From positions 101,122-107,207 of the forward strand of contig HF985514.1 in the NCBI GenBank assembly GCA_000432015.1: a DNA stretch of 6,086 nt, in the 5' to 3' direction. Below are positions 1-5,512 of the stretch, piece by piece. Under the pieces are notes generated by a model. It ran no database searches and had not been told where the DNA came from. It saw only the letters and a program-made list of their open reading frames with translations. A program made the translations under genes and the position numbers. Position 1 is the first letter of the stretch; the number at the start of each line of letters is the position of its first letter. This stretch comes from Clostridium sp. CAG:1024 (GTDB lineage Bacteria; Bacillota; Clostridia; Christensenellales; CAG-138).

Positions 1-1
1 G

Positions 2-865
2 AAGGGCCTGCCGCTCTGCGAGATCGACCGGCAAAAGCACTACGACGCGGCGACCGTGCTGTATGTTCCCGCTGCGCCTTTTGATGCGTTGACACGGTAT
101 GGTTTTCCGGAATTGTGCGCCGTTTTGGAGCGCCTGCGCGCGCCCGGCGGCTGCCCGTGGGATCGCGAACAGACGCATGAAAGTCTGCGACAGTCGCTGC
201 TTGAAGAATGCTATGAGGTGATCGATGCGATCGATCGTGAGGATGACGAAGCGCTCGTCGAAGAATTGGGCGACGTTCTCATGCAGGTCGTGTTCCATGC
301 TGCGATCGGCGCGAGCCAGGGAAGATTCGACATGCGCGATGTGACCACCGGGATCGTGGAGAAACTCGTATATCGGCATCCGCATGTGTTTGGAACCGTT
401 CACGCAGATACTTCTGAAGAGGTTCTGCGCAATTGGGAAAAACTCAAGCAGAAAGAAAAACACCAGCAAACGCAGACCGACGCCATGCAGAGTGTTCCCC
501 GGTGCTTTCCGGCGCTCATGCGCAGCCGTAAGGTGCAGAAAAAAGCGGCGGCCGTCGGATTCGACTGGCCGAGCGCAGAAGAGGCCTTTCCGAAGATCCA
601 GGAGGAAACGGAAGAATTGCGGGAAGCCATGCAGACCGGTGCGGGCATGGACGAGGAAATGGGCGATCTGCTGTTCGCCGTTGTCAATGTCGCAAGGCTG
701 CTGCATCAAGACCCGGAATTCCTGCTTGCCGCCGCAACGGACAAGTTTATCGACCGGTTTTCCCGCATGGAAAAGCTTGCCGCCTCCCGTGGGCAAAAGC
801 TGGAAGACATGCCCCTTTCCGAGCAGGACACGCTTTGGAATGAGATAAAAAATCACCGAAGTTAG
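2..865 (+). CDS. mazG: MazG nucleoside triphosphate pyrophosphohydrolase, 3' part of a probable YabN-type fusion (5' end outside window)
   Basis: This enzyme hydrolyses (d)NTPs to the monophosphate and pyrophosphate in the cytoplasm, a house-cleaning role. Two MazG domains are visible in the 287 residues present. The first has GCPWD (about 50-54), an EExxE motif (68-72) and an EExxD motif (87-91), followed by YRHPHVFG (124-131). The second repeats the metal-binding pattern with EExxE (201-205) and EExxD (218-222). A GTG at 56 could be read as a start, but the frame is open without a stop back to base 2. The 18 residues before it (LPLCEID..., then LYVP) look like the C-terminal end of the tetrapyrrole-methylase-like domain found N-terminal to MazG in YabN of Bacillota. 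I therefore treat the gene as 5'-partial. The fusion is inferred, since the methylase core is not in the window. The gene lies 87 bases upstream of HU with no terminator seen between them. Confidence 0.93.
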   Translation, partial: KGLPLCEIDRQKHYDAATVLYVPAAPFDALTRYGFPELCAVLERLRAPGGCPWDREQTHESLRQSLLEECYEVIDAIDREDDEALVEELGDVLMQVVFHAAIGASQGRFDMRDVTTGIVEKLVYRHPHVFGTVHADTSEEVLRNWEKLKQKEKHQQTQTDAMQSVPRCFPALMRSRKVQKKAAAVGFDWPSAEEAFPKIQEETEELREAMQTGAGMDEEMGDLLFAVVNVARLLHQDPEFLLAAATDKFIDRFSRMEKLAASRGQKLEDMPLSEQDTLWNEIKNHRS

Positions 866-887
866 GGAAAAAGTTCATAATTGGGTA

Positions 888-916
888 TTGCATTGCGGTG
901 CCCGCGCTGTTACAAT
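888..916 (+). promoter_or_regulatory. Sigma-A-type promoter for HU
   Basis: TTGCAT at 888-893 and TACAAT at 911-916 are separated by 17 bases. The -10 matches consensus at five of six positions, while the -35 matches only its TTG. It lies 37 bases before the HU start codon, in the short gap after mazG, so HU can be transcribed independently of mazG. Confidence 0.6.
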
Positions 917-952
917 AGACCACGGCATAAAAAATTACGGAGGAGAGATTAC

Positions 953-1225
953 ATGAATAAAACTGATCTGATCGCAGCCGTCGCAGAAAAGAGCGCGCTG
1001 TCCAAGAAAGATGCTGAGAAAGCCGTCAATGCTTTCGTTACCACCATCGAAGAGACCCTCAAGAACGACGAGAAAGTTCAGATCGTTGGCTTCGGCGTCT
1101 TTGAAGCAAAGACCCGTCCCGCGCGCAAGGGTCACAACCCCATGACCGGCAAAGAGATCGATATCCCCGCTTCCAAGGCCCCCACGTTCAAGGCCGGCAA
1201 AGCGTTCAAGGATGCGCTCAACTAA
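953..1225 (+). CDS. hup: HU family histone-like DNA-binding protein
   Basis: This is the small basic nucleoid protein HU, which binds and bends DNA non-specifically as a dimer. The protein has 90 residues, the normal length for HU. It starts MNKTDLIAAVAEKS, and the helical dimerisation half runs to about residue 42. The conserved VGFGVFE turn follows at 45-51, then the DNA-gripping arm with RPARKGHNPMTGKEI (55-69), including the intercalating proline at 63, and the closing helix FKAGKAFKDALN. The ATG at 953 is chosen because GGAGG at 939-943 lies nine bases upstream and because it gives the family's N-terminus; the frame extends upstream to about 881, but that would pass through the promoter. 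The gene has its own promoter and terminator, so it is probably monocistronic and strongly expressed, with possible read-through from mazG. Nothing in the protein is unusual. Confidence 0.97.
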   Translation: MNKTDLIAAVAEKSALSKKDAEKAVNAFVTTIEETLKNDEKVQIVGFGVFEAKTRPARKGHNPMTGKEIDIPASKAPTFKAGKAFKDALN

Positions 1226-1246
1226 GGTAGAGCACGATTACGCATT

Positions 1247-1277
1247 AAACCCGCAGAGGCGTTCCCCTGCGGGTTTT
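1247..1277 (+). terminator. Intrinsic terminator after HU
   Basis: AAACCCGCAG (1247-1256) pairs with CTGCGGGTTT (1267-1276) in a perfect ten-base stem with a ten-base loop. The T-run is short (1274-1277) and partly inside the stem. It begins 22 bases after the HU stop codon and separates HU from the yedF unit. Confidence 0.85.
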
Positions 1278-1328
1278 ATATGTTTTGGAAAATCGCCGGC
1301 AATCGCAGTGCGGTCAAGGTATGCGGGC

Positions 1329-1357
1329 TTTTCAGAACGGAAAGGCTATGCTATAAT
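1329..1357 (+). promoter_or_regulatory. Extended -10 promoter for the yedF operon
   Basis: TTTTCA at 1329-1334 and a perfect TATAAT at 1352-1357 are spaced by 17 bases. TG at 1349-1350 sits one base before the -10 and makes it an extended -10 element. The predicted start site leaves a leader of roughly 45-50 bases before the ATG at 1412, too short for a typical riboswitch. I see no obvious operator in it. Confidence 0.75.
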
Positions 1358-1411
1358 GAGAATAACGAGAGGACAATTCAGTTCAACATAGGAACGCTGG
1401 AGGGAAATAGC

Positions 1412-2029
1412 ATGAAAAGCGTAACGGTGGATGCAAGGGGAGAACAGTGCCCGCTGCCGGTGGTGCGCACGCTCCGAACGATCGCGGAACTGAAGGAGCC
1501 CTGCAGGGTCGAAGTGCATGTGGACAATGCGGCCGCAGTACAGAACCTGCTGCGCATGGCTGCGGGACGCGGTTTGTCTGCGGTCGAACGCACGGAGTGC
1601 GAGGGACATTATGTCGTGACCGTTTTGAGCGGCGAACCGGCCGCGGCAGAAGCGAAAACAGCGGGGAAGACGCCCGATGTGGGCGCACGGTCGGGCGGAA
1701 CGGTCGTCGCGATCGGCGCGGATCACATGGGCGAAGGCGACGAAGCTCTCGGCAAGACGCTTATGAAGGGATTCCTTTTTGCGCTGTCCCGGCAGGAACA
1801 GCTGCCGCGGTCAATTCTGTTTTACAACGGCGGAGCATGCTTGACCACGGATGGATCGGCTGCGTTGGAAGACCTGAAGGGCATGGAGGCGCAGGGCGTC
1901 GAGATCCTGACCTGCGGAACATGCTTGAACTACTACGGGCTGACGGATAAGTTGGCCGTGGGCGCGGTTACCAACATGTATGATATTGTTGAGAAACTTG
2001 ACAGCGCCGCGCACATCATCAAACCATGA
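1412..2029 (+). CDS. yedF: YedF family sulfurtransferase-like protein (TusA-like + DsrE-like domains)
   Basis: The product has 205 residues, as expected for the selenium-metabolism-associated YedF family. The N-terminal TusA/SirA-like domain (about 1-72) carries the CPLP motif at Cys13, the site that in TusA holds a persulfide. A low-complexity Ala/Gly/Glu linker follows (about 73-95). The C-terminal DsrE-like domain (about 96-205) carries the CGTC pair at Cys168 and Cys171, within the family stretch LTCGTCLNYYGL, and later TNMYDIV. The family is known to track with genomes carrying SelD, but its exact reaction is not established. The start at 1412 is chosen because GGAGGG at 1399-1404 precedes it by seven bases; the longer frame from 1280 would begin upstream of the promoter. 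Its last four bases overlap the next gene (ATGA), implying translational coupling to the desulfurase-like enzyme. Cys143, in NGGACLTTDGS, looks like an addition to the usual cysteines. Confidence 0.93.
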   Translation: MKSVTVDARGEQCPLPVVRTLRTIAELKEPCRVEVHVDNAAAVQNLLRMAAGRGLSAVERTECEGHYVVTVLSGEPAAAEAKTAGKTPDVGARSGGTVVAIGADHMGEGDEALGKTLMKGFLFALSRQEQLPRSILFYNGGACLTTDGSAALEDLKGMEAQGVEILTCGTCLNYYGLTDKLAVGAVTNMYDIVEKLDSAAHIIKP

Positions 2030-3171
2030 TCTATCTGGATAATGCGGCGACGACGCTGAAAAAACCGCAGCAGGTGCTCGACGCTGTCATGCAGGCCATG
2101 CAGACGCTCGGTAACGGCGCCCGCGGAACACATGAAGAGAGCCTTGCGGCAGCGCGCACGGTGTACGGCGCGCGGGAAAAGCTTGCAGTTCTGTTCGGCG
2201 CAGAGCGGGCGGATCATGTAGTGTTTACCGCCAATGCGACGGAAGCGCTCAATATTGCGATCCATTGCGCCATTCCCACCGGCAGCCATGTCATCTCGAC
2301 CGATCGCGAGCATAACTCCGTCTTGCGACCGCTATACCGCAGGGAGGCCGCAGGCGAGATCACGCTGGATTTTGTGCCTGCGGACAGGAACGGACAGATC
2401 GACTATGGAGATTTTTCGCGGTTGATTCGCGAGGATACCCGTGCGATCGTCTGCACACATGCCTCTAATCTGACCGGAGATGTGACGGATCTTGCGCGTG
2501 TCGGCGCCATTGCCGGGGAGCACGGCGTGCTGCTGATTGTTGATGCATCACAAACGGCGGGGGCGTTTCCGATCGACATGCAGACGCTCGGTATCGACAT
2601 CCTCTGCTTTACCGGTCACAAGGCGCTGCTTGGCCCACAGGGAACGGGCGGACTGTGCATTCGCGGCGATTTGCCCTTACAGCCGTGGAAAACGGGTGGA
2701 ACGGGCGTGCAGACCTACAGCAGGACGCAGCCTTCGCAGCTGCCGACGCTGCTTGAAGCCGGGACGCTCAACGGCCACGGTATCGCTGGGCTCTCCGCCG
2801 CAGTAGACTATTTAAATTCGGTTGGACTTTCCGCGATCCGAGTGCATGAGGATGCGCTCACCCAGCGGTTCTATGAGGGTGTGTCTGCGATCCCGGGGGT
2901 GCGGGTATATGGGGATTTCACTGCGGCACAGCATGCGCCGATCGTTACGCTGAATATCCGGGATTGCGACTCCGGAGAGGTGGCGGATGCGCTGTCGGAG
3001 CGATTCGGCATTGCGACACGGTCCGGCGCACATTGCGCACCGCGGCTGCATGAAGCGCTCGGAACGCGGGAGCAGGGGGCGGTGCGATTCAGTTTTTCCT
3101 GCTTCACAACGGAGGCGGAGATTGATGCAGCAATCGAAGCGGTACGAACGATTGCTTGGGAGGAACAATGA
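2026..3171 (+). CDS. Aminotransferase class V PLP enzyme, cysteine desulfurase / selenocysteine lyase-like
   Basis: This 381-residue fold-type I PLP enzyme resembles cysteine desulfurases and most closely the cysteine desulfurase family branch found beside YedF and DUF3343 genes. It begins MIYLDNAATT. Visible features are the PLP-cradling NATEALN (70-76), EHNS with the ring-stacking His96, VDASQ with Asp173 and Gln176, the Schiff-base lysine Lys199 in TGHKALLGPQGTGG, and the loop RSGAHCAP with Cys337, the likely persulfide or perselenide-forming residue. The reaction expected is removal of S from cysteine, or Se from selenocysteine, to leave alanine. Sequence alone does not decide which. The start overlaps the yedF stop by four bases and the end overlaps the DUF3343 start by four, so all three proteins are probably made together. 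YedF and the DUF3343 protein are natural candidates to receive the S or Se. It is not obviously a housekeeping IscS/NifS paired with IscU, as no scaffold gene is nearby. Confidence 0.92.
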   Translation: MIYLDNAATTLKKPQQVLDAVMQAMQTLGNGARGTHEESLAAARTVYGAREKLAVLFGAERADHVVFTANATEALNIAIHCAIPTGSHVISTDREHNSVLRPLYRREAAGEITLDFVPADRNGQIDYGDFSRLIREDTRAIVCTHASNLTGDVTDLARVGAIAGEHGVLLIVDASQTAGAFPIDMQTLGIDILCFTGHKALLGPQGTGGLCIRGDLPLQPWKTGGTGVQTYSRTQPSQLPTLLEAGTLNGHGIAGLSAAVDYLNSVGLSAIRVHEDALTQRFYEGVSAIPGVRVYGDFTAAQHAPIVTLNIRDCDSGEVADALSERFGIATRSGAHCAPRLHEALGTREQGAVRFSFSCFTTEAEIDAAIEAVRTIAWEEQ

Positions 3172-3404
3172 AGACGAAAATGCCGAAGGTGGTGTTCACC
3201 TTCCATACGACGGCGGCGGCCATGGCGATGGAAAAACGCTGCCGCCAAGCAGGAGCGCCGGGACGGTTGCTCCCGACGCCGCGAGAAGTGAGCGCAGACT
3301 GCGGCATGTGTTGGTGTGCGCCGGTCACGGAGCGCGAGACGGTTGCGCACATTGCGGAACAGAATGCCATCGAGATCGAGGGCGTCTACGAGTTGATGCT
3401 CTAA
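3168..3404 (+). CDS. DUF3343 protein, putative Se/S carrier-like
   Basis: This small protein of 78 residues matches the DUF3343 (Se/S carrier-like) family in length and pattern: VVFTFHTTAAAMAMEK near the start, GRLLPTPREVSADCG in the middle and IEGVYEL at the end. The conserved Cys-Gly is Cys45-Gly46. Cys48 and Cys50 follow, giving a CGMCWC cluster, and Cys25 lies earlier. The family's role as a carrier is a database-level proposal rather than a proven reaction. The ATG at 3168 overlaps the stop of the upstream gene (ATGA), and GGGAGG at 3158-3163 lies four bases before it. A TTG at 3156 would add only four residues and lie over the ribosome binding site, so it is not preferred. A terminator follows 21 bases later, making this the last gene of the operon. 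The chalcogen-carrying role is inferred from the neighbouring PLP enzyme and YedF. Confidence 0.88.
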   Translation: MKTKMPKVVFTFHTTAAAMAMEKRCRQAGAPGRLLPTPREVSADCGMCWCAPVTERETVAHIAEQNAIEIEGVYELML

Positions 3405-3425
3405 ATTTTATGCCGAATCCGTGAG

Positions 3426-3459
3426 AACAGACAATTCTTGATGCGTTGTCTGTTTTTTT
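3426..3459 (+). terminator. Intrinsic terminator of the yedF operon
   Basis: AACAGACAA (3426-3434) pairs perfectly with TTGTCTGTT (3446-3454) around an 11-base loop, and an uninterrupted run of seven T covers 3453-3459. The -35 of the next promoter begins two bases further on, so the two units are set tightly back to back. Confidence 0.9.
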
Positions 3460-3460
3460 C

Positions 3461-3488
3461 TTGACAAACTGTAACAACTGTATATACT
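3461..3488 (+). promoter_or_regulatory. Sigma-A-type promoter of the gntR-ABC operon
   Basis: A perfect TTGACA at 3461-3466 and TATACT at 3483-3488 (five of six) are spaced by 16 bases. The -10 lies inside the inverted repeats described at 3468-3503, so a bound repressor would block polymerase directly. Confidence 0.8.
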
Positions 3489-3503
3489 GTTCATATACAG
3501 TAT
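3468..3503 (+). promoter_or_regulatory. Probable operator for the adjacent GntR/YtrA-type regulator
   Basis: ACTGTATAT (3477-3485) and ATATACAGT (3493-3501) form a perfect nine-base inverted repeat with a seven-base spacer. A second, offset pair is ATACTGT (3484-3490) with ACAGTAT (3497-3503). ACTGT also recurs in direct orientation at 3468, 3477 and 3486, exactly nine bases apart. The array covers the spacer and -10 of the gntR promoter and stops just before the ribosome binding site. Binding by the encoded regulator, and so autorepression of the whole operon, is inferred from position and symmetry. Confidence 0.6.
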
Positions 3504-3515
3504 TGGAGGAACGAC

Positions 3516-3893
3516 ATGCAGATCGTCATTGACAATCGCTCGGGTGATCCGATCTATGACCAGATCACGCGGCAGATCAAAGCGCAGATCATCGGCGGTA
3601 CGCTTTTGCCTGACGAGGCACTGCCGTCGATACGGAACTTGGCAAAGGATCTGCGCATCAGTGTGGTCACGACAAAGCGCGCCTACGATGAACTCGAACG
3701 TGAAGGCTTCCTTTACACAGTGGCGGGCAAGGGGTGCTTTGTTGCGCAAAAAAACCTGGAGCTTGTCAGGGAGGAGCACCTGAGAAAGATCGAGACGCAT
3801 TTGTCGGAGGCGCTGCGCATTGCCGCGCAGGCCGGGATCGACAAGAATGAGGTCGCATCTATGCTGCGGCTTCTCGCGGAGGAGGATGAATAA
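3516..3893 (+). CDS. GntR family transcriptional regulator, YtrA-like subfamily
   Basis: This 125-residue protein is the usual size for YtrA-type GntR regulators, which have a winged helix and only a short helical tail for dimerisation. The winged helix occupies about residues 10-76: DPIYDQITRQIKAQI, then the GntR hallmark LPSIRNLAKDLRIS, the recognition helix VTTKRAYDELEREG and the wing LYTVAGKGCFVA. The tail (about 80-125) is too short to be an FCD, UTRA or aminotransferase effector domain. GGAGGA at 3505-3510 lies five bases before the ATG. The stop overlaps the first base of the ATPase gene (TAATG). The usual arrangement of this subfamily is a repressor in front of ABC transporter genes that it controls; the operator-like repeat over its promoter fits that. 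What signal relieves repression cannot be told from the sequence, although cell-envelope-active compounds are known for some relatives. Confidence 0.93.
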   Translation: MQIVIDNRSGDPIYDQITRQIKAQIIGGTLLPDEALPSIRNLAKDLRISVVTTKRAYDELEREGFLYTVAGKGCFVAQKNLELVREEHLRKIETHLSEALRIAAQAGIDKNEVASMLRLLAEEDE

Positions 3894-4750
3894 TGGAAGA
3901 GAATGCACTGGAGATCCGGGAACTGCAAAAGTCCTTTGGAGAATATCGGCTTGGACCTTTGAATCTAACGCTGCCCAACGGCTGCATCATGGGTCTGATC
4001 GGCGAAAACGGCGCAGGAAAGAGCACGACCATGCGCCTGATTCTCGGCATGATCAAAAAGGATGCGGGGTCGATCCGTGTGCTTGGACAGGATGTGGACG
4101 CGCCGGGATTTTCTCGCGTGCGGGAGGACATCGGCGTTGTGCTGGATGAGGTCGGAATGCCGCAGGGCCTGAATGCGGTGCAGATCGGCCGTGTGCTGCG
4201 GGATATTTACAGACAATGGGACGCCGCCGCATATGCAAACTATCTTGATATGCTGACGATTCCGAAAAAACAGGCGTTTTGTAAACTGTCGCGCGGAACC
4301 AAAATGAAGCTCGGCATCGCGGCGGCACTTTCGCACAGGCCGAAGCTTCTGCTGCTCGACGAGGCGACGGGAGGATTGGATCCGGTCGTTCGCGATGAGG
4401 TCGTCGAAGTGTTTTCCGACTTTACGCGCGATCCAAACCATGCCGTGCTGATCTCCTCGCACATTGTGAGCGATTTGGAAAAGCTGTCGGATTATATCGC
4501 GTTTTTGCATGAAGGAAAGCTCCTGCTGACGGAAGAGAAGGACGTGTTGACGTCACAGTACGGTGTACTGCATTGCGCTCTTTCCGATGCACAGTCGATC
4601 GACCCCACGGCGATCCTCGGAAAACACGTCACGCCCTACGGCGCGGAGTTGATGGTCAAAAGGGACTGCGTACCGGCAGGTATGCAGTTGTCTCCGGTCA
4701 CGATCGAAGAGCTGTTTCTCTGTATGGTAAAAGGGGGTAGAAGCGCATGA
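3893..4750 (+). CDS. ABC transporter ATP-binding protein
   Basis: This cytoplasmic ATPase subunit (285 residues) drives the membrane partner encoded next. It has Walker A GENGAGKST (37-45), a signature region LSRGTKMKL (132-140) that departs from LSGGQ, Walker B LLLLDE (152-157, catalytic Glu157), D-loop GLDP (161-164) and switch His190 in SSH. Where a Q-loop glutamine is expected, the sequence reads GVVLDEVGMP (81-90) with no Gln. LSRGT-type signatures and Q-less loops are, to my knowledge, common in the YtrB-like branch of ABC-2 exporters and do not suggest inactivity. A C-terminal extension of about 70 residues follows the ATPase core. The ATG at 3893 is supported by GGAGGAGG at 3878-3885, seven bases upstream. 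It overlaps gntR by one base and the permease by four, so the three proteins are co-translated. The substrate is not predictable. Confidence 0.94.
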   Translation: MEENALEIRELQKSFGEYRLGPLNLTLPNGCIMGLIGENGAGKSTTMRLILGMIKKDAGSIRVLGQDVDAPGFSRVREDIGVVLDEVGMPQGLNAVQIGRVLRDIYRQWDAAAYANYLDMLTIPKKQAFCKLSRGTKMKLGIAAALSHRPKLLLLDEATGGLDPVVRDEVVEVFSDFTRDPNHAVLISSHIVSDLEKLSDYIAFLHEGKLLLTEEKDVLTSQYGVLHCALSDAQSIDPTAILGKHVTPYGAELMVKRDCVPAGMQLSPVTIEELFLCMVKGGRSA

Positions 4751-5373
4751 AAGGGCTGCTGAGAAAAGAGCTATATACGGTCTGGGCGTATTACAAGGTC
4801 TTTGTGGTTGTCGTGATCGCATTCATCTGTATCGGACCGTGCAATCGGGGGTCGTTGTTTCTGATGTATTATCCCATGCTGTTCGTCGGAATGATCCCGA
4901 TGTCGCTGCTCGCATATGACGAGAACAGTAAATGGCTCGCATACAGCGCAGCGCTCCCGTGTACGCGCCGGCAGATCGTTTCTGCAAAATACCTGCTTCT
5001 CCTGATCCTTGTCGCCGCGGTAACGCTGTTGACCGTGATCGCACAGAGCGCATATGCCGCCCTGCATATCGATGCGGTGCGGTTGAGTCCGAGTCTGTTG
5101 TGTACGATCCTTGCGCTTGGACTGCTTGCGCCATCCCTTGTTTTGCCGATCGAGTTCAAATTCGGCGTGGAAAAGGGGCGGCTCGTATATTATGCCGTTA
5201 TGATCGCGGCGTCCGTACTTGCCGCAGTTTTCGGAAACAGCACGGAGTCGGTGAATCAGGTGCAGATACTGCCGCTTCCCGTTGCAGCATGGACGCTGCC
5301 GCTTGCGGCAGGCGTGCTACTCGGCGTGTCATGGCTGCTGTCCGTGCATTTCTATGAAACGCGCGAGCTGTAA
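4747..5373 (+). CDS. ABC-2 type transporter permease (ABC2_membrane_5-like)
   Basis: This 208-residue integral membrane protein has about six hydrophobic segments: roughly 15-30, 36-56, 81-105, 114-135, 146-163 and 178-200. Between the second and third lies YDENSKWLAYSAALPCTRRQ with IVSAKY, a pattern typical of ABC-2 permeases in this small family (acidic residue, Lys-Trp, LP, basic pair, then the next helix). There is no signal peptide; the short N-terminus MKGLLRKEL is cytoplasmic and amphipathic. The start overlaps the ATPase stop (ATGA), and GGGGG at 4733-4737 may serve as ribosome binding site. With the ATPase it would form a homodimeric exporter-like complex. It is the only permease in the operon, so a 2+2 complex of one permease type is the simplest model. 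The cargo is unknown. Confidence 0.9.
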   Translation: MKGLLRKELYTVWAYYKVFVVVVIAFICIGPCNRGSLFLMYYPMLFVGMIPMSLLAYDENSKWLAYSAALPCTRRQIVSAKYLLLLILVAAVTLLTVIAQSAYAALHIDAVRLSPSLLCTILALGLLAPSLVLPIEFKFGVEKGRLVYYAVMIAASVLAAVFGNSTESVNQVQILPLPVAAWTLPLAAGVLLGVSWLLSVHFYETREL

Positions 5374-5400
5374 TGAAAACGGAATCGAATCGATCCCGCC

Positions 5401-5429
5401 GGGGACGGAGACAGAACTCCGTCCCCTTT
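5401..5429 (+). terminator. Perfect hairpin after the ABC operon, probable terminator
   Basis: GGGGACGGAG (5401-5410) pairs perfectly with CTCCGTCCCC (5417-5426) around the six-base loop ACAGAA. It lies 27 bases after the permease stop. The T-run (TTT, then GTGTT) is weak for so strong a stem, so it may terminate imperfectly or be a dispersed palindromic repeat that also serves as terminator. Confidence 0.65.
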
Positions 5430-5512
5430 GTGTTGCCCCGCAAAGCCTGTTGCTGACGAAAAAGATGTGGTAAAAAAGGGTGGAACCGACAGGGAAGGAC
5501 AGGGTGCTGCCG

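Noticed and set aside
1280..1411. Upstream extension of the yedF frame to an ATG at 1280
   Set aside because: It would start inside the HU terminator region and before the yedF promoter, adds residues not found in the family, and lacks a ribosome binding site. The ATG at 1412 has a good one.
1226..1411. Riboswitch in the leader between HU and yedF
   Set aside because: The transcribed leader after the 1352-1357 promoter is only about 45-50 bases and shows no stable stem or second terminator.
1412..3404. Possible in-frame UGA selenocysteine codons in the selenium-linked genes
   Set aside because: All three frames are full length with Cys codons at the reactive positions and end at normal family lengths, so no recoded UGA is needed.
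2987..3424. + strand frame of 145 codons crossing the end of the desulfurase-like gene and DUF3343
   Set aside because: It overlaps two well-supported genes in another frame and its Arg/Cys-rich product is typical of an out-of-frame translation of G+C-rich DNA.
3965..4510. Open frame of 181 codons on the minus strand inside the ABC ATPase
   Set aside because: The + strand encodes an intact ATPase with all motifs across this stretch. The minus frame has no ribosome binding site or recognisable domain.
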